Shown: positions 7,349-21,409 of the stretch, piece after piece
Position numbering within the stretch: the first letter of the stretch is position 1
Layout: the number at the start of each line of letters is the position of its first letter
From: Xenorhabdus bovienii SS-2004
GTDB lineage: Bacteria; Pseudomonadota; Gammaproteobacteria; Enterobacterales; Enterobacteriaceae
Assembly: GCF_000027225.1 (NCBI RefSeq)
Contig: NC_013892.1
Location: 2,170,001-2,234,000 of the forward strand
Direction of reading: 5' to 3'
Length of the DNA: 64,000 nt
Made by a program: the position numbers and the translations under genes
Notes under the pieces: model-generated
Seen by the model: only the letters and a program-made list of their open reading frames with translations
Databases searched by the model: none
What the model was told of the DNA's origin: nothing

Positions 7349-9301
7349 TCAGAAGCTGGCGTTGATGCCCAGACTGAAATTGTAGTTATGCTCCTGAGAG
7401 TTACCCTCGTTACGGGTTACAGAAGCGAAGCCGCGCCAGTTATTGAACAGGTTAGCATTCACACCGACAGTATATTGACGCCAGTCAGTGTTCTGTTTGC
7501 CACTTTCCTGTACAAAGGAAACTTCAGTGGAATTGATGGCGCTGCTCAGTTTATAGCGTGTGTCACCGAACTGGTGATTAAACTGGACAGAGGCATAAGG
7601 ATTGAAACGGCCTAATTGGGTATCTACACGCCAGCCCAGTGTTCCGACTTTAGACGTGTAGTTCTGATCAGCAAAATGCATGGAAGTACTGTTGTTACCG
7701 GATTCACGGTAGCCTTTGATATCACCTTTATCCCATGCATACTGGATAATCGGGCTGGTGGTGATTTGATTGGTAACAGCGATATCCCAGCCAGCTGTGA
7801 GGCGTCCACCCCATTGTTTACCGGTGGTAGAACCGGTTTCCCGGCGTGTCGCCTGACCTAACTGAATAATACGTGTCAGACTATCGTATTTGTTGTTTGA
7901 GTAATGGAGATCGCCACTTAACCAACCTTTGTCATAGAAGTTCCACAACGCGTAACTTGTCACTACGTGAGCACGTCCTTCATGCGTGAAATTGGAGGCA
8001 GAGGTGCGTTCATCCTTATAGTTAGAATATACAGCGCCCAGCAGCAGGTTATCAGTGAGCTGATAATCACCACCCAGTGTGAAGGTGTTGTTGTGGCTGC
8101 CGGTGTAGCCGCCAAAGATGCCAATTTTACCCTGAGCATTGCCACCATTGCGAAGTTGTTGCAGGTGACCATCAAGGGAAGAGCGAACACCTTTGACGGG
8201 GATACGGTTGACTTGATTCAGGGTCATGACCTGTGATGGCGCATTGTAGATGGATTCAATATATTGACCCAGTATGAGATGACCTAGCGGGGTTGGGTGG
8301 AGGCTATCAGCAAATAAAAATGACTGATTACTGTCAAATTTTGGGTCTTTGGAAGAACATTCAGCATCAGACAATGATTCTGAGCAGGCATAGCCAAGAG
8401 TATTGGAAATACCATAAACCAGAGGGTTTGCGATGACTTCCTTGAGCAGACCGTTGGCATCGACACGCATAATATTACCGTTGCTCTGGCTGATTTTCTC
8501 ATCTACCAGTTTATTATAGGCATCGGCTAGATTTGTGGCACCTTTACGCGCTACGCCATAGGCAGCCAGAAGCAATGCTTCGGTCTCGGCTGGATCAGTG
8601 GTTTTTGCAGCGATTTTTTTCAACGCACCGTCTAAAACTAGGTCGCGAACCTCATTATTAGGGGTAGGATATTCGTTAATTCCTGCGCGAACTTGTTGTA
8701 AAATTGCGTTGATATCATCTTGGGATTTGCCTTTTGTTTGTAACGCACCGCTGAGCACTGTTTCCAACAGTCTGGGTGTAATACCAACATCAGGAACAGT
8801 TGGTGCAATAATTAAGCCAGCACCGGCGTTAACCAGCAGATTAATCTGTTCTCCGGCGGCAGTGGCACTCCTGTTGACAATATCATAAGCATCAAATGGA
8901 TTCTTTTGGCCAGCGATCAAAGCGGCTGCGAGATCATTGCCCCCTATCCAGTGAATATACACACCATTAGCATCTGCACGGTTATTATGTGCAGCCAGAT
9001 ATTTTTTGACTTGCTCAGTGGTATTATATTTAGGGTTTAATGACCCAATAGCAGTAGCGCCACCTTGGGCGTAATTGGTGCCACCATCTTTGGAAGCAGT
9101 GGGTTTACTACCAGTAATATGTTCAGCAACATACTCAGCATAAAGCTGACTGGTTTCTCCATCTGTGGTATATCGCCCATTATTCCCGCTATCACTCAGG
9201 CTATCGCCAAAGTCATAGGTGCTGTCATAAGCATGGGCATTGGAAATGGTACTGATTGAAAGCGCTAATAGAGCAGGTGTGAATAAAAATGCTTTTTTCA
9301 T
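7349..9301 (-). CDS. autotransporter GDSL lipase/esterase (EstA-like)
   Basis: The 650-residue secreted enzyme starts with a clear signal peptide cut after 'SNAHA' (residue 24). The passenger is an SGNH/GDSL hydrolase: nucleophile Ser34 in 'FGDSLSDSG', block III 'WIGGNDLAAAL', and block V 'DSLHPTPLGH' with catalytic Asp332 and His335. The C-terminal 270 or so residues form an autotransporter beta-barrel ending in Phe, as type Va barrels do. The family hydrolyses short- to medium-chain lipids while anchored in the outer membrane. Related lipases are known in Photorhabdus, Xenorhabdus and Pseudomonas (EstA). It sits alone between ychH and prs, where E. coli has no such gene, so it is an insertion relative to that order. 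Confidence 0.93.
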   Translation of the reverse strand: MKKAFLFTPALLALSISTISNAHAYDSTYDFGDSLSDSGNNGRYTTDGETSQLYAEYVAEHITGSKPTASKDGGTNYAQGGATAIGSLNPKYNTTEQVKKYLAAHNNRADANGVYIHWIGGNDLAAALIAGQKNPFDAYDIVNRSATAAGEQINLLVNAGAGLIIAPTVPDVGITPRLLETVLSGALQTKGKSQDDINAILQQVRAGINEYPTPNNEVRDLVLDGALKKIAAKTTDPAETEALLLAAYGVARKGATNLADAYNKLVDEKISQSNGNIMRVDANGLLKEVIANPLVYGISNTLGYACSESLSDAECSSKDPKFDSNQSFLFADSLHPTPLGHLILGQYIESIYNAPSQVMTLNQVNRIPVKGVRSSLDGHLQQLRNGGNAQGKIGIFGGYTGSHNNTFTLGGDYQLTDNLLLGAVYSNYKDERTSASNFTHEGRAHVVTSYALWNFYDKGWLSGDLHYSNNKYDSLTRIIQLGQATRRETGSTTGKQWGGRLTAGWDIAVTNQITTSPIIQYAWDKGDIKGYRESGNNSTSMHFADQNYTSKVGTLGWRVDTQLGRFNPYASVQFNHQFGDTRYKLSSAINSTEVSFVQESGKQNTDWRQYTVGVNANLFNNWRGFASVTRNEGNSQEHNYNFSLGINASF

Positions 9302-9850
9302 TGGCTCTTCTCCATAAAAAGTAATTTTTTATTTATCAGCGTATTGCCATGCAATGGCAAAATTCAGACGATACTTCTTCTTTGCGAAGTTAGCGGCGCT
9401 GATGTGCTAGATACTTTAAATAAATTTATGTTATACAGATGATTTAGTGACAACTACTGTCCTTGATTAAGGATGATTCCCTGTTAACTATATTCCATAT
9501 CACTTTGGGCTTTTTAGATATAATATGATGCAAAAGCATACTTTTTAGACTGTCAGAGATGACGATAAAAAGTCACAATAGCCGCTACCGATTGTCCGGC
9601 AGGTTAGCAGCAACGGTAATAACACACCAGAATTGTTCGGGAGTTAGGGTACTGGACGTACCAGATGATTTATTGTTCGTATATGATGTTGTCTTTTTCT
9701 TGAACGCATGCTCAGAGTGCAAACTCTGTTGGGGATGATAAGTGTTGGTTAGGTTAACGTATTGATAAAAATGATTATTTGATTATTGAAATTATTCATT
9801 CTTGTGATTAATTAACAAAGAAATATTGACGATGTGTATTAACATGACGG
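9302..9850. other. long intergenic region upstream of the lipase
   Basis: About 550 bases without a credible gene. It should contain the leftward lipase promoter. I see no convincing operator, IS end or RNA gene. Its length for a single promoter is greater than elsewhere in this block. Confidence 0.5.
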
Positions 9851-9888
9851 AAAAAACCCGTTGACGCATCCGCAGCAACGGGTTTTTT
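9851..9888 (-). terminator. rho-independent terminator of the prs operon
   Basis: AAAAAACCCGTTG pairs with CAACGGGTTTTTT around a short loop. Read leftward it is a strong stem followed by a T run, about 65 bases after the prs stop. Confidence 0.9.
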
Positions 9889-9952
9889 CAGGCAATGATT
9901 TATTTAATCACTTGAATAAGTTAGCGCTTAAAATAAGTGCTAAAACTTAAAA

Positions 9953-10951
<999 letters not shown>

Positions 10952-10958
10952 CTATTGT

Positions 10959-11837
10959 TCATTGGTTCAATAACATGTATATCCCAGAGCGGAATGTATG
11001 CAATGGTGAAATGTTGACTCCACGCGCAACAAAGCCCTGCATCCACTCTGGGGATTGATTTAACACCTTACGGGCCGATGCTTCTGATTCGAACTCGCCG
11101 AAAACACACGCACCGGTTCCGGTCAGGCGCGACGGTGCGTATTCTAGCAGCCATGAAAGAAGCTGTTCAACCTTACGAAAACGTTTTCTTGCGATTGATT
11201 CACAATCATTTGTAAATGGTGCCTGTAATAATGCGGGTAGAGAACGAATCGGAGAATTTCTTTTTAATTCAGGATCTGTGAAGATCGTCGGCGTTGAAAT
11301 CTCAATTCCGGGATGAGCAACCAGAAACCACTTTTCTTCCGGTGATGCCGGCCGGAGTTTTTCCCCAATGCCTTCGGCAAAAGCGGCATGGCCTTTAATA
11401 AATACGGGAACGTCCGCACCAAGGCTGATACCAAGCTGTGCAAGTTCATCATCGGACAAGTTGGCTTGCCAGTGGTAATTCAAGGCAATCAGTACTGTCG
11501 CGGCATTAGAAGAACCACCACCCAGACCTCCCCCCATTGGCAGGCATTTGTCGATGTGGATATCGGCGCCCAGATGTTGGGTTCCCTTATTATTATTCTG
11601 TAATAAATGATCCTGCAATAATCGGGCAGCCCGGACGATCAGATTATTGTCATGAGCTACGCCTTCAACGGGCGTCAGCAGGTGGATTTGATTATCCTGA
11701 CGGGGGGTAATCGTGATCTCGTCGCCATAGTCAAGAAACTGGAACAGCGTTTGCAGTTCGTGGTAGCCATCAGACCGTTGGCCAGTAATATACAAGAATA
11801 AATTCAATTTTGCCGGGGAAGGCCAAGTCAACGTCAT
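10959..11837 (-). CDS. ispE: 4-diphosphocytidyl-2-C-methyl-D-erythritol kinase
   Basis: IspE phosphorylates the 2-hydroxyl of CDP-methylerythritol in the MEP isoprenoid pathway. At 292 residues it is a normal GHMP kinase, with '[13 protein letters not shown]' at the N-terminus, the ATP loop '[15 protein letters not shown]', and C-terminal '[10 protein letters not shown]'. Its ATG overlaps the lolB stop by one base (TAATG), so the two are translationally coupled, as in related bacteria. Identification is secure. Confidence 0.97.
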   Translation of the reverse strand: MTLTWPSPAKLNLFLYITGQRSDGYHELQTLFQFLDYGDEITITPRQDNQIHLLTPVEGVAHDNNLIVRAARLLQDHLLQNNNKGTQHLGADIHIDKCLPMGGGLGGGSSNAATVLIALNYHWQANLSDDELAQLGISLGADVPVFIKGHAAFAEGIGEKLRPASPEEKWFLVAHPGIEISTPTIFTDPELKRNSPIRSLPALLQAPFTNDCESIARKRFRKVEQLLSWLLEYAPSRLTGTGACVFGEFESEASARKVLNQSPEWMQGFVARGVNISPLHTFRSGIYMLLNQ

Positions 11838-12454
11838 TATTGGGTTGTCCAGTTATCCATTTTTAATTTTATGCGGTTCTTGCCCTGAGTGAGTTCCAAT
11901 CGATTAGGCAACACTGGCATGGTCGAAGCATCATAACCCTGATAATTGACTTTCCAGATCTCACCATTTTTCTTGCTACTCACCGATTTGAGCAGGTAAT
12001 TCTCATCTAACTGAAAATCTTTGGCATCGCCGGGTAAGCCAATAATCCAGTTTTTCAGATTATCCAGAGGAATATTCATATTGGTAAGCTGGTAAATTAG
12101 TGACTCAGGAGTATCACTGAGGTATTTTTTACCATTATTATCAGTAAGCTGAATCATATTCGGCTGGACAAATAATTCCAATTCTGTTGTACCTAGTGGA
12201 TTAAGCAACAACAGTTTATAGTTATCAGGCGAATACTGTTGCCAGAAAAAGCGGGCATAGACTTTCTTTTCATTTGCCAGATAAGCAAAAGAACCTCGGG
12301 TCTGGTAATTTTTCAGTTTTTGCAGTTGCTGTTCACGGATATGCCATTGCGGAGAATTGGCGGAACCTGTACCTGTAGGAGGCTGTGTGACGGTACAGGC
12401 TGTCAGCAAAACCGCAGAGAGGGGAAGTAAGCGAAAAAGTGATGATATTTTCAT
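11837..12454 (-). CDS. lolB: outer membrane lipoprotein insertase LolB
   Basis: LolB receives lipoproteins from LolA and inserts them into the outer membrane. The 205-residue precursor has a lipobox 'LLTAC' with acylated Cys20. The next residues, Thr-Val, do not contain the Asp+2 retention signal, which fits its outer-membrane place. The LolB fold segments '[21 protein letters not shown]' and '[10 protein letters not shown]' are recognisable. It is divergent from hemA across 260 bases and leads lolB-ispE-prs, as in E. coli. Confidence 0.95.
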   Translation of the reverse strand: MKISSLFRLLPLSAVLLTACTVTQPPTGTGSANSPQWHIREQQLQKLKNYQTRGSFAYLANEKKVYARFFWQQYSPDNYKLLLLNPLGTTELELFVQPNMIQLTDNNGKKYLSDTPESLIYQLTNMNIPLDNLKNWIIGLPGDAKDFQLDENYLLKSVSSKKNGEIWKVNYQGYDASTMPVLPNRLELTQGKNRIKLKMDNWTTQ

Positions 12455-12714
12455 TCAGTAACCCTTAGCAATAAAATAGTCTGATGGGTAACTAACGCGC
12501 TATCCAAGTCTATAATCAAGGTGATAATTTAGCGAAATTTTGTCAAAATTTCTCGAATAAATTACGGCATAGCCGTCCGATTGACTTTTATTGAATTGAT
12601 GCATCAAGTAGAATGCTCATCCAATGAGAGTCCTTATGAAGGGTGTGAGTTTCATGAGAATGGTTATTAATATTATCATGAGATTGATTCCCGTGATAAC
12701 TCAATGCAGTTAAA

Positions 12715-13977
12715 ATGACTTTATTAGCACTCGGTATCAATCATAAAACCGCGCCTGTTTCCTTACGTGAGCGGGTGGCATTTTCTCCTGACACAATCGG
12801 GCTTGCGCTTGATAACTTGCTCCAGCAGCGGCTGGTGCGAGGTGGCGTTGTGCTGTCAACCTGCAACCGCACCGAACTTTATCTCAGTGTCGAGCCGCAG
12901 GATAATTTAAAAGACCAATTAATCAGTTGGTTGTGTGAGTATCATCAGCTCAATCCTGACGATCTGAAAGCCAGCCTTTATTGGCATTTGGATAATGATG
13001 CCGTCAGCCACTTGATGCGAGTGGCGAGTGGTCTCGATTCGCTGGTACTTGGGGAGCCACAGATTCTGGGGCAGGTAAAGAAAGCCTTTGCCGAATCGCA
13101 GAATTATCAATCCCTGTCAGGGGAGCTGGAGCGCCTGTTCCAGAAATCTTTTTCAGTTGCCAAGCGGGTCAGAACAGAAACGGAAATTGGCGCAAATGCA
13201 GTTTCTGTGGCTTTTGCTGCCTGTACGCTTGCCCGACAGATTTTCGAATCTCTGTCTAAATTGAATATTCTGCTGGTGGGGGCGGGGGAAACGATTGAAT
13301 TGGTTGCCCGCCATCTCAAGGAACACCGTGTGCGTCACATGATGATTGCCAACCGCACGAAAGAGCGGGCGCAGACACTCGCCAGTCAAGTGAATGCGGA
13401 GGTTATTTCCTTGTCTGAAATTGATACCCGGCTGGCAGAAGCCGATATTGTGATCAGTTCTACCGCCAGCCCACTGCCGATTATCGGTAAAGGCATGGTC
13501 GAACGGGCATTGAAAGTCCGCCGCAACCAGCCGATGTTGCTGATTGATATCGCTGTTCCTCGCGATATTGAACCGGACGTTGAAAAATTGAGCAATGCTT
13601 ATCTATACAGTGTTGACGATTTACAGGCCATTATTCAGCAAAATCTGGCTCAACGTAAGGCTGCTGCTGTTGTCGCAGAAGGCATTGTGCAGCAGGAAAG
13701 CCGCTATTTTATGGATTGGTTGCGCTCTCAGGGGGCGGTCAATACAATCCGGGAATATCGGGAACAGGCAGAAAAAGTCAGAGCTGAAATGACAGCAAAA
13801 GCATTGATGTCCATCAGGCAGGGTGCTGATGCTGAACAGATCATTAACCAATTGACTCACCAATTGACGAATCGTCTGCTCCATACACCAACTAAATCAC
13901 TTCAACAGGCGGCCAGTGATGGCGATTTGGAACGCCTGAATCTCTTACGGGACAGCCTTGGGCTGGATCATAACTAA
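12715..13977 (+). CDS. hemA: glutamyl-tRNA reductase
   Basis: HemA reduces glutamyl-tRNA to glutamate-1-semialdehyde with NADPH, the committed step of tetrapyrrole synthesis. The 420 residues contain catalytic Cys50 in '[10 protein letters not shown]', '[19 protein letters not shown]' (residues 100-118), the Rossmann loop '[16 protein letters not shown]', then 'IANRTKERA'. The C-terminal dimerisation domain is complete. No strong Shine-Dalgarno sequence precedes the ATG, consistent with a low-expression, stability-controlled enzyme. It begins the hemA-prfA-prmC-sirB1-kdsA run, with prfA 30 bases downstream. Confidence 0.98.
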   Translation: MTLLALGINHKTAPVSLRERVAFSPDTIGLALDNLLQQRLVRGGVVLSTCNRTELYLSVEPQDNLKDQLISWLCEYHQLNPDDLKASLYWHLDNDAVSHLMRVASGLDSLVLGEPQILGQVKKAFAESQNYQSLSGELERLFQKSFSVAKRVRTETEIGANAVSVAFAACTLARQIFESLSKLNILLVGAGETIELVARHLKEHRVRHMMIANRTKERAQTLASQVNAEVISLSEIDTRLAEADIVISSTASPLPIIGKGMVERALKVRRNQPMLLIDIAVPRDIEPDVEKLSNAYLYSVDDLQAIIQQNLAQRKAAAVVAEGIVQQESRYFMDWLRSQGAVNTIREYREQAEKVRAEMTAKALMSIRQGADAEQIINQLTHQLTNRLLHTPTKSLQQAASDGDLERLNLLRDSLGLDHN

Positions 13978-14007
13978 CCCTATTCGAATTAAGGTCTGAT
14001 ATTACGA

Positions 14008-15090
14008 ATGAAGCCTTCTATTGTCGCTAAACTGGAAGCATTGCAAGAACGCCATGAAGAAATTTTGGTTCACCTCGGTGATGCCAGTGTTATTGCTGAT
14101 CAAGATCGTTTCCGTGCATTGTCAAAGGAATATGCTCAACTTACCGATGTGACCCATTGTTTCAAATCCTGGAAAACGGTTCAGGAGGATTTACAGACAG
14201 CGGAGATGATGCTTGACGATCTCGAAATGCGGGAAATGGCACAGGAAGAACTCAAGGACGCAAAAATTCGTAATGAAGAGCTGGAACAGCAGCTACAGCT
14301 ACTGTTGTTACCGAAAGATCCGGATGATGAGCGCAACTGTTTCCTTGAAGTCCGGGCAGGAACCGGTGGCGATGAAGCCGCGATATTTGCGGGAGATTTG
14401 TTCCGCATGTATAGCCGTTATGCGGAAGCCCGCCGTTGGAGAGTGGAGATTATAAGCGCCAACGAAGGCGAGCATGGTGGCTACAAAGAAGTGATTGCCA
14501 AAGTTTCGGGTGATCAGGTTTATGGTCATTTGAAATTTGAATCAGGCGGTCATCGTGTCCAGCGTGTACCGGAAACAGAATCTCAGGGGCGCATTCACAC
14601 TTCTGCCTGTACGGTGGCTGTCATGCCAGAAATTCCAGAAGCTGAATTACCGGACATCAGCCCTGGTGATTTGAAAATAGATACGTTTCGCTCTTCCGGT
14701 GCGGGTGGGCAGCACGTCAATACCACCGATTCTGCGATTCGAATTACCCATCTCCCAACGGGGATCGTAGTGGAATGTCAGGATGAGCGTTCCCAGCACA
14801 AAAACAAAGCAAAAGCGATGTCCGTATTGGCGGCTCGTATCCGTGCTGCTGAAATGCATAAGCGTCAAGAAGCGGAAGCCTCTGAACGTCGCAATTTACT
14901 GGGTTCCGGCGACCGTTCAGATCGTAATCGCACCTATAATTTCCCACAGGGACGTGTGACTGATCACCGAATCAATCTGACGTTATACCGCCTTGATGAA
15001 GTGATAGAAGGCAAACTGGATATGCTTATTCAGCCGATCATTATCGAATATCAGGCAGATCAACTGTCTGCACTGTCAGAGCAGGATTAA
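14008..15090 (+). CDS. prfA: peptide chain release factor 1
   Basis: RF1 reads UAA and UAG and triggers peptidyl-tRNA hydrolysis. It is 360 residues as in E. coli. The catalytic GGQ is at residues 233-235, within '[19 protein letters not shown]'. The tripeptide anticodon region lies around residues 185-190. The glutamine of GGQ is the methylation target of PrmC, whose gene follows with a one-base TAATG overlap. Confidence 0.98.
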   Translation: MKPSIVAKLEALQERHEEILVHLGDASVIADQDRFRALSKEYAQLTDVTHCFKSWKTVQEDLQTAEMMLDDLEMREMAQEELKDAKIRNEELEQQLQLLLLPKDPDDERNCFLEVRAGTGGDEAAIFAGDLFRMYSRYAEARRWRVEIISANEGEHGGYKEVIAKVSGDQVYGHLKFESGGHRVQRVPETESQGRIHTSACTVAVMPEIPEAELPDISPGDLKIDTFRSSGAGGQHVNTTDSAIRITHLPTGIVVECQDERSQHKNKAKAMSVLAARIRAAEMHKRQEAEASERRNLLGSGDRSDRNRTYNFPQGRVTDHRINLTLYRLDEVIEGKLDMLIQPIIIEYQADQLSALSEQD

Positions 15091-15933
15091 TGAATTACCA
15101 GTGCTGGCTACAACATGCGGCTACACAGTTGTTTGAGAGTGACAGCCCTAAGCGTGATGCGGAAATCTTATTGGGATACGTGACGGGGCGTTCCCGTACT
15201 TATTTGATTGCTTTCGATGAAACGCTAATCTCATCGGAAGAATTACATCAGCTTGATAGCCTGTTGGGGCGCCGCATTCAGGGAGAGCCGGTCGCTTATA
15301 TTATTGGTGAACGGGAATTCTGGTCACTACCGTTTGCCGTATCACCAGCGACGTTGATCCCGCGCCCTGATACTGAATGTCTGGTGGAGAAGGCATTGGA
15401 ATTATTGCCTGATTCTCCAGCCCGGATTCTGGATCTGGGGACGGGAACGGGAGCGATTGCACTGGCATTGGCAAGTGAGCGGAATGATTGTTATGTGACG
15501 GGAGTCGATATCAACTCTGATGCTGTGATGCTGGCGCAATACAATGCTGAAAAAAACGCCGGAAAACTGGCCATTCACAATGTGAATTTTTTGCAAAGTG
15601 AGTGGTTTGCAGCAGTGGGTAACCAACAATTTGATATGATTGTCAGCAATCCTCCGTATATAGATGAGTGTGACCCTCATCTACAAGAAGGGGATATCAG
15701 GTTTGAACCAGCCACTGCATTGATCGCTGCACAAAATGGCATGGCGGATTTGCAGGCAATTGTGGGACAGGCGCGCCATTTCCTGTCACCAAATGGATGG
15801 CTATTGCTGGAACATGGCTGGAAACAGGGAATCGTTGTCAGAAACCTATTTTTAGAGAAGGGTTATCAACAGATAGCGACTTTTCAGGATTATGGCGGTA
15901 ATGAACGCATCACGATAGGTCGATGGAATAAAA

Positions 15934-15950
<17 letters not shown>
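15090..15950 (+). CDS. prmC: release factor glutamine methyltransferase
   Basis: PrmC transfers a methyl group from SAM to the GGQ glutamine of RF1 and RF2. The 286-residue protein has a helical N-terminal domain that binds the release factor, the SAM loop 'LDLGTGTGAIALALA' and the amide-methyltransferase motif N187-P-P-Y190. Its start overlaps the prfA stop by one base and its end overlaps sirB1 by 17 bases, so the three genes are translationally linked. Identification is secure. Confidence 0.97.
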
Positions 15951-17656
<1,706 letters not shown>

Positions 17657-17676
17657 ATTCCTACGCTAGTCTTTTG

Positions 17677-17717
17677 TTAGTCACCCTCTGCCAGTTATGC
17701 TGGCAGAGGGTGACTAA
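17677..17717. terminator. 18-bp perfect hairpin between kdsA and dauA
   Basis: The arms TTAGTCACCCTCTGCCAG and CTGGCAGAGGGTGACTAA pair perfectly around TTATG. It lies between convergent genes and probably ends both. There is no long T run, so it may also protect 3' ends. Confidence 0.8.
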
Positions 17718-17720
17718 TTG

Positions 17721-19460
17721 TTACTGACCTTGAATCTTTTCTGAAGAAGCACACACCTCAGACGTGTAATTAACTGCCATCTCTTTTAGTGCCTTGGGCA
17801 AAGTTGCATAAAAACTCAGTTCTCCTTCAATCGGTGTAACTTTGGCTCTTGCCAGCGTTTTTAATGGCTGGAAGGGAATATCACATACAACGATATGTTT
17901 TTCTTTGCCAAGTTCGCGCACAAAACCCTGAAAAGCGTGTAATCCGCCTGCGTCCAAAACGGGTACGGCATCCCACTGCATGATGATGGTTTGATAATCA
18001 GCACTTTTTTCTCTCAGTTCGGCAAAAATACGTTCGGCGGCAGCGAAGAATAAAGGGCCGTTAATTCGTACAACCAATAACCCTTTATCTGCGCTCGTTA
18101 AAGACGAAGTGCTGATACGCGTCATATTGGCAATTTTGCGCATAAACAGGAGCGATGCCAGCACAATGCCGATAGTGATCGCGACGACCATATCGAATAG
18201 GACAGTTAATGACAGACATAAAAGCATGACAATAATGTCATCTTTAGGCGCATGGCGTATTAAATCCACCACCTTATGTGCCTCGCTCATATTCCACGCC
18301 ACAATCAGCAAAATGGCTGACATTGCCGCCAGTGGTAAATAAGAGAGCATCGGAGCCAAAACTAGCAATGTTAATAATACCAGTAGAGAATGGACTACAG
18401 CGGCTATCGGGGAAGTCGCGCCTGCCCGCACATTGGCGGCTGAACGGGCAATAGCTGCTGTGGCGGTAATGCCACCAAAGAAAGGAGCGGCAATATTGCC
18501 CAACCCCTGACCAAGCAGTTCCCCGTTAGAATGGTGCTTTTTCCCTGTCATGCCATCCAGAATTACTGCACACAGTAATGATTCAATCGCACCCAGCATG
18601 GCCATCGAAAAAGCAGCGGGCAGCAATGCCGATACGGTATTCCAGCTAATATTGAGAGAATGTGTATCGGGCAAATTCCACGGGAGGACAAATTGGGGAA
18701 GAATGGGGGGAATGCCTTGGCCTTGTGTGCCGTCCGACAGTGTGTAACTAAAAGATGAACCAATGGTGGCGACATCATAGCCTAACAGGTGCATCGCGCC
18801 CATAACCGCCGTACCCGTGATTAAAGCGGGTAAGTGACCCGGTAACTTTACCCCCAGTTTCGGCCAGAAAATCAGTACCAGAAGCGTAGTCAACCCGATA
18901 AGCGTATCACTCAATTGTAATGAAGGCAGTGCTTGAGAAAGTGCAATCACCTTATCAATATAATTTTCCGGTATGTGTACCAGTTTCAGGCCAAAGAAAT
19001 TTTGAACCTGCATGGTGGCGATAGTGATGGCAATACCGGAAGTAAATCCAAGGGTAACAGACATAGGAATATATTCGATAAACCGGCCAAAACGTGCCAA
19101 TCCCATCACAATCAAAATCACACCTGACATCAGCGTCGCAATGAGCAGGCCGCTCAAACCAAATTGCTGCGAAACAGGATAGAGGATCACCACAAAAGCA
19201 GCAGTTGGGCCGGAAACGCTATAGCGTGAGCCTCCGGTCATGGCGATGACAATGCCGGCGATAGCGGCAGTGTACAGGCCGTACTGTGGCGCGACTCCGC
19301 TTCCTATCGCCAGAGCCATTGCCAGTGGGATAGCGATAACACCCACGGTAATCCCAGCGATGATATCTCTGATAAAACGGGGGAAAGAGTAAGATTCCTT
19401 CATACATGAGTCAATAAACGCACTAAATGGGCGTATCCCATTAATTTTACGAGTATTCAT
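17721..19460 (-). CDS. dauA: SulP-family C4-dicarboxylate transporter DauA
   Basis: The 579-residue protein aligns from end to end with E. coli DauA/YchM. It has about 14 predicted membrane segments, with '[20 protein letters not shown]' and '[19 protein letters not shown]' in the substrate core, and a C-terminal cytosolic STAS domain from about residue 455 ('[18 protein letters not shown]', '[14 protein letters not shown]'). DauA imports succinate and other C4-dicarboxylates at acidic pH. In E. coli it neighbours prs, whereas here it is placed beyond kdsA. Other SulP specificities cannot be excluded from sequence alone. Confidence 0.92.
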   Translation of the reverse strand: MNTRKINGIRPFSAFIDSCMKESYSFPRFIRDIIAGITVGVIAIPLAMALAIGSGVAPQYGLYTAAIAGIVIAMTGGSRYSVSGPTAAFVVILYPVSQQFGLSGLLIATLMSGVILIVMGLARFGRFIEYIPMSVTLGFTSGIAITIATMQVQNFFGLKLVHIPENYIDKVIALSQALPSLQLSDTLIGLTTLLVLIFWPKLGVKLPGHLPALITGTAVMGAMHLLGYDVATIGSSFSYTLSDGTQGQGIPPILPQFVLPWNLPDTHSLNISWNTVSALLPAAFSMAMLGAIESLLCAVILDGMTGKKHHSNGELLGQGLGNIAAPFFGGITATAAIARSAANVRAGATSPIAAVVHSLLVLLTLLVLAPMLSYLPLAAMSAILLIVAWNMSEAHKVVDLIRHAPKDDIIVMLLCLSLTVLFDMVVAITIGIVLASLLFMRKIANMTRISTSSLTSADKGLLVVRINGPLFFAAAERIFAELREKSADYQTIIMQWDAVPVLDAGGLHAFQGFVRELGKEKHIVVCDIPFQPLKTLARAKVTPIEGELSFYATLPKALKEMAVNYTSEVCASSEKIQGQ

Positions 19461-19620
19461 TTAATCTAAAACCAAAAAATAAGGCGTCCGCATGACGGGC
19501 TGAAAAAGAATATGTAAGAGTATCTCTTTTATCACCCAATAAAGGTGTTACAGGTCTAAAAGTGAGTTAATAGTAGTACAGTCGGGAAAATGTAGCATTG
19601 TTACGTTCTGATTTTTCAGA

Positions 19621-20058
19621 TTAAAGCTGAATTAAGGCTGAATATTTCAACATAAGCAGAAACAGGAAAAACATTACCCATTGCAGGATCAGACCAATCG
19701 TAGCCTTTTTTAACAGTTTGATTGCTCCGTTAAAGCGATCATTCTGGGTCCGTGATTGGGGTAACTTATTAAATATCAGCAATAACGTTTGATCGAACTC
19801 GGCACTTTTTTCAGGGGATGAATTGAGGATCTGAAAATAGTGGCAGTCAAGCCAAGTGCGCCAACAATAGTATTGGCAGTACAGCGTTGTGAATAATAGT
19901 ACGGCATAGAGTGCAATGTTGTTTAAGGTGGCAGTGTTGAAGACAGCAATCAGTATTGCTGTTGCGCTCAGGATAGAAAAAACAGATAGTGCCGATATAA
20001 AGCGCCAGCTTTTTAACGTTGCGATAATCACTTTGCTGATCAGATTTTCCTGCTGCAT
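19621..20058 (-). CDS. uncharacterised membrane protein at the end of the ynb operon
   Basis: The 145-residue protein starts at ATG 20056-20058, 13 bases after the ynbD stop, with GGGGA upstream; a longer frame from 20133 would overlap ynbD. It has two closely spaced hydrophobic segments around residues 18-60 ('FISALSVFSILSATAILIA', 'IALYAVLLFTTLYCQYYCW') and one at the C-terminus ('LILQWVMFFLFLLML'). The pattern suggests three membrane helices around a cytosolic loop with 'SPEKSAEFDQTLLLIF'. I do not recognise the family. Tight linkage suggests it works with YnbA, YnbC and YnbD in envelope lipid metabolism (inference). Confidence 0.7.
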   Translation of the reverse strand: MQQENLISKVIIATLKSWRFISALSVFSILSATAILIAVFNTATLNNIALYAVLLFTTLYCQYYCWRTWLDCHYFQILNSSPEKSAEFDQTLLLIFNKLPQSRTQNDRFNGAIKLLKKATIGLILQWVMFFLFLLMLKYSALIQL

Positions 20059-20071
20059 GTTATGTTCCCCG

Positions 20072-21391
20072 TTATAGGTAGATTTTTGCCCATTGAGACA
20101 GGGCATCCAGATGTGTTTGTCTGAACGTGACATGCGGTCTGGCTTTACGCAGGATTGCTACGACAGTGTTGATATCATATTCAGGATGCTGTTTCAGCAG
20201 CCATGCTGCTATCACCATCGCACTACGTGACAGGCCAAGCGTACAATGAACGAAAACATCTCCCTGCTGGCGTAGTTTATCCAACGCACAAATTGCTGAT
20301 TGCAGAGATTCAGGTGTCAGCGGCAGTAAGTCGATTTGCGGCTGGCAAACATAGTCTACTGTGTGGGAATCAGATCGCCTGTGCCATTCAGCGGTCATAT
20401 CAAGGACACTGGCTGTCGTGACGGGTTGACAAGGCAGGCTACCGAGAATAATTCCTTCAGTTATGTGGCTGAAAGGTGTGCTTTTACGCCGGAACCAGAG
20501 ATAAGAGAGCCATGCTCCCAGTTGGTATGGCGCCAGTAGCCAGCGTGCAGACAGTGACATACGGCCATCTGGCTGTTTTTGAAACACGGAGCTGCCTAAT
20601 CCTGCATAACCCAGTGCGACCATCAGTAATGATACGGCAGGCCACAGCAGCAGCCAGAAACTACCACCCAGCAGATATGCCATAAGCGCGAACAACGCAC
20701 TGCCTGTCAAATAATAGCTGAACAACTTTCGTGCATAGCGATCTTGATTGGATTGCCAGCGCCAGCGGTATGAAACTGGCAGTAGGTAACTGATGATGAC
20801 ACCAACGGCAAAACCCGTGAGCATATCGACAAAATGGTGCTGCCAGGTTGTCAGAACCGATAGTGCAACCAGCACTGACCAAATATGTAGCAATCCGCGC
20901 CAGTAACCACACACGTAGGCTGAATAGCGCAGCCAGAGCAACCACAGCAGAATAATGTGCAGGGAAGGCGCTTGATTATAGGGCAGATCAAATAACGCCA
21001 GTTGATTAAATAACCAGCCAAATAGACCTTCTGTGGTGGGGCGGGAGAGCGAAAATTTCAGGGGAAACAGTAGGAATCCAATGCAGGCAATCAGTGATGC
21101 GGTCATTAATCGCCAGCCGTGAAGCCACTGTTCACGGCGATGGGTACAGATAAATAACGATATTCCGTAGAACAGGTCGATACTCCAGTAAGGGATAATC
21201 GACCATGACCAAAAAGGGATGTTATGTTCCCAACCGAACATCACAGTGCCGACATCGCCTCTTTGTGCCGTGAACTGATTGACCTGACCATAAGTAAGAA
21301 AGAAAAACGGAGTCAGAAACAATAGCCAGATAACACCTGTCAGCCATAGGCGTCGACGACTATCGAGAGAAGAGTGCATGTAGTGTTCCAT
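20072..21391 (-). CDS. ynbD: YnbD-like membrane PAP2 / dual-specificity phosphatase
   Basis: The 439-residue protein has an N-terminal membrane part of six or more helices resembling PAP2-type lipid phosphatases ('APSLHIILLW', 'WQHHFVDMLTGFAVG') and a C-terminal dual-specificity phosphatase domain from about residue 300. The latter has the active-site signature C-x5-R in 'VHCTLGLSRSAM'. This fusion matches E. coli YnbD. It follows ynbC by 18 bases. In PAP2 enzymes the membrane part dephosphorylates lipid phosphates; the role of the fused cytosolic phosphatase is unknown. The operon context points to phospholipid turnover. Confidence 0.88.
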   Translation of the reverse strand: MEHYMHSSLDSRRRLWLTGVIWLLFLTPFFFLTYGQVNQFTAQRGDVGTVMFGWEHNIPFWSWSIIPYWSIDLFYGISLFICTHRREQWLHGWRLMTASLIACIGFLLFPLKFSLSRPTTEGLFGWLFNQLALFDLPYNQAPSLHIILLWLLWLRYSAYVCGYWRGLLHIWSVLVALSVLTTWQHHFVDMLTGFAVGVIISYLLPVSYRWRWQSNQDRYARKLFSYYLTGSALFALMAYLLGGSFWLLLWPAVSLLMVALGYAGLGSSVFQKQPDGRMSLSARWLLAPYQLGAWLSYLWFRRKSTPFSHITEGIILGSLPCQPVTTASVLDMTAEWHRRSDSHTVDYVCQPQIDLLPLTPESLQSAICALDKLRQQGDVFVHCTLGLSRSAMVIAAWLLKQHPEYDINTVVAILRKARPHVTFRQTHLDALSQWAKIYL

Positions 21392-21409
21392 CTTATATTT
21401 ATTTATTCA

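Noticed and set aside
13153..13884. Several minus-strand frames within hemA
   Set aside because: They are shadows of the well-conserved hemA frame.
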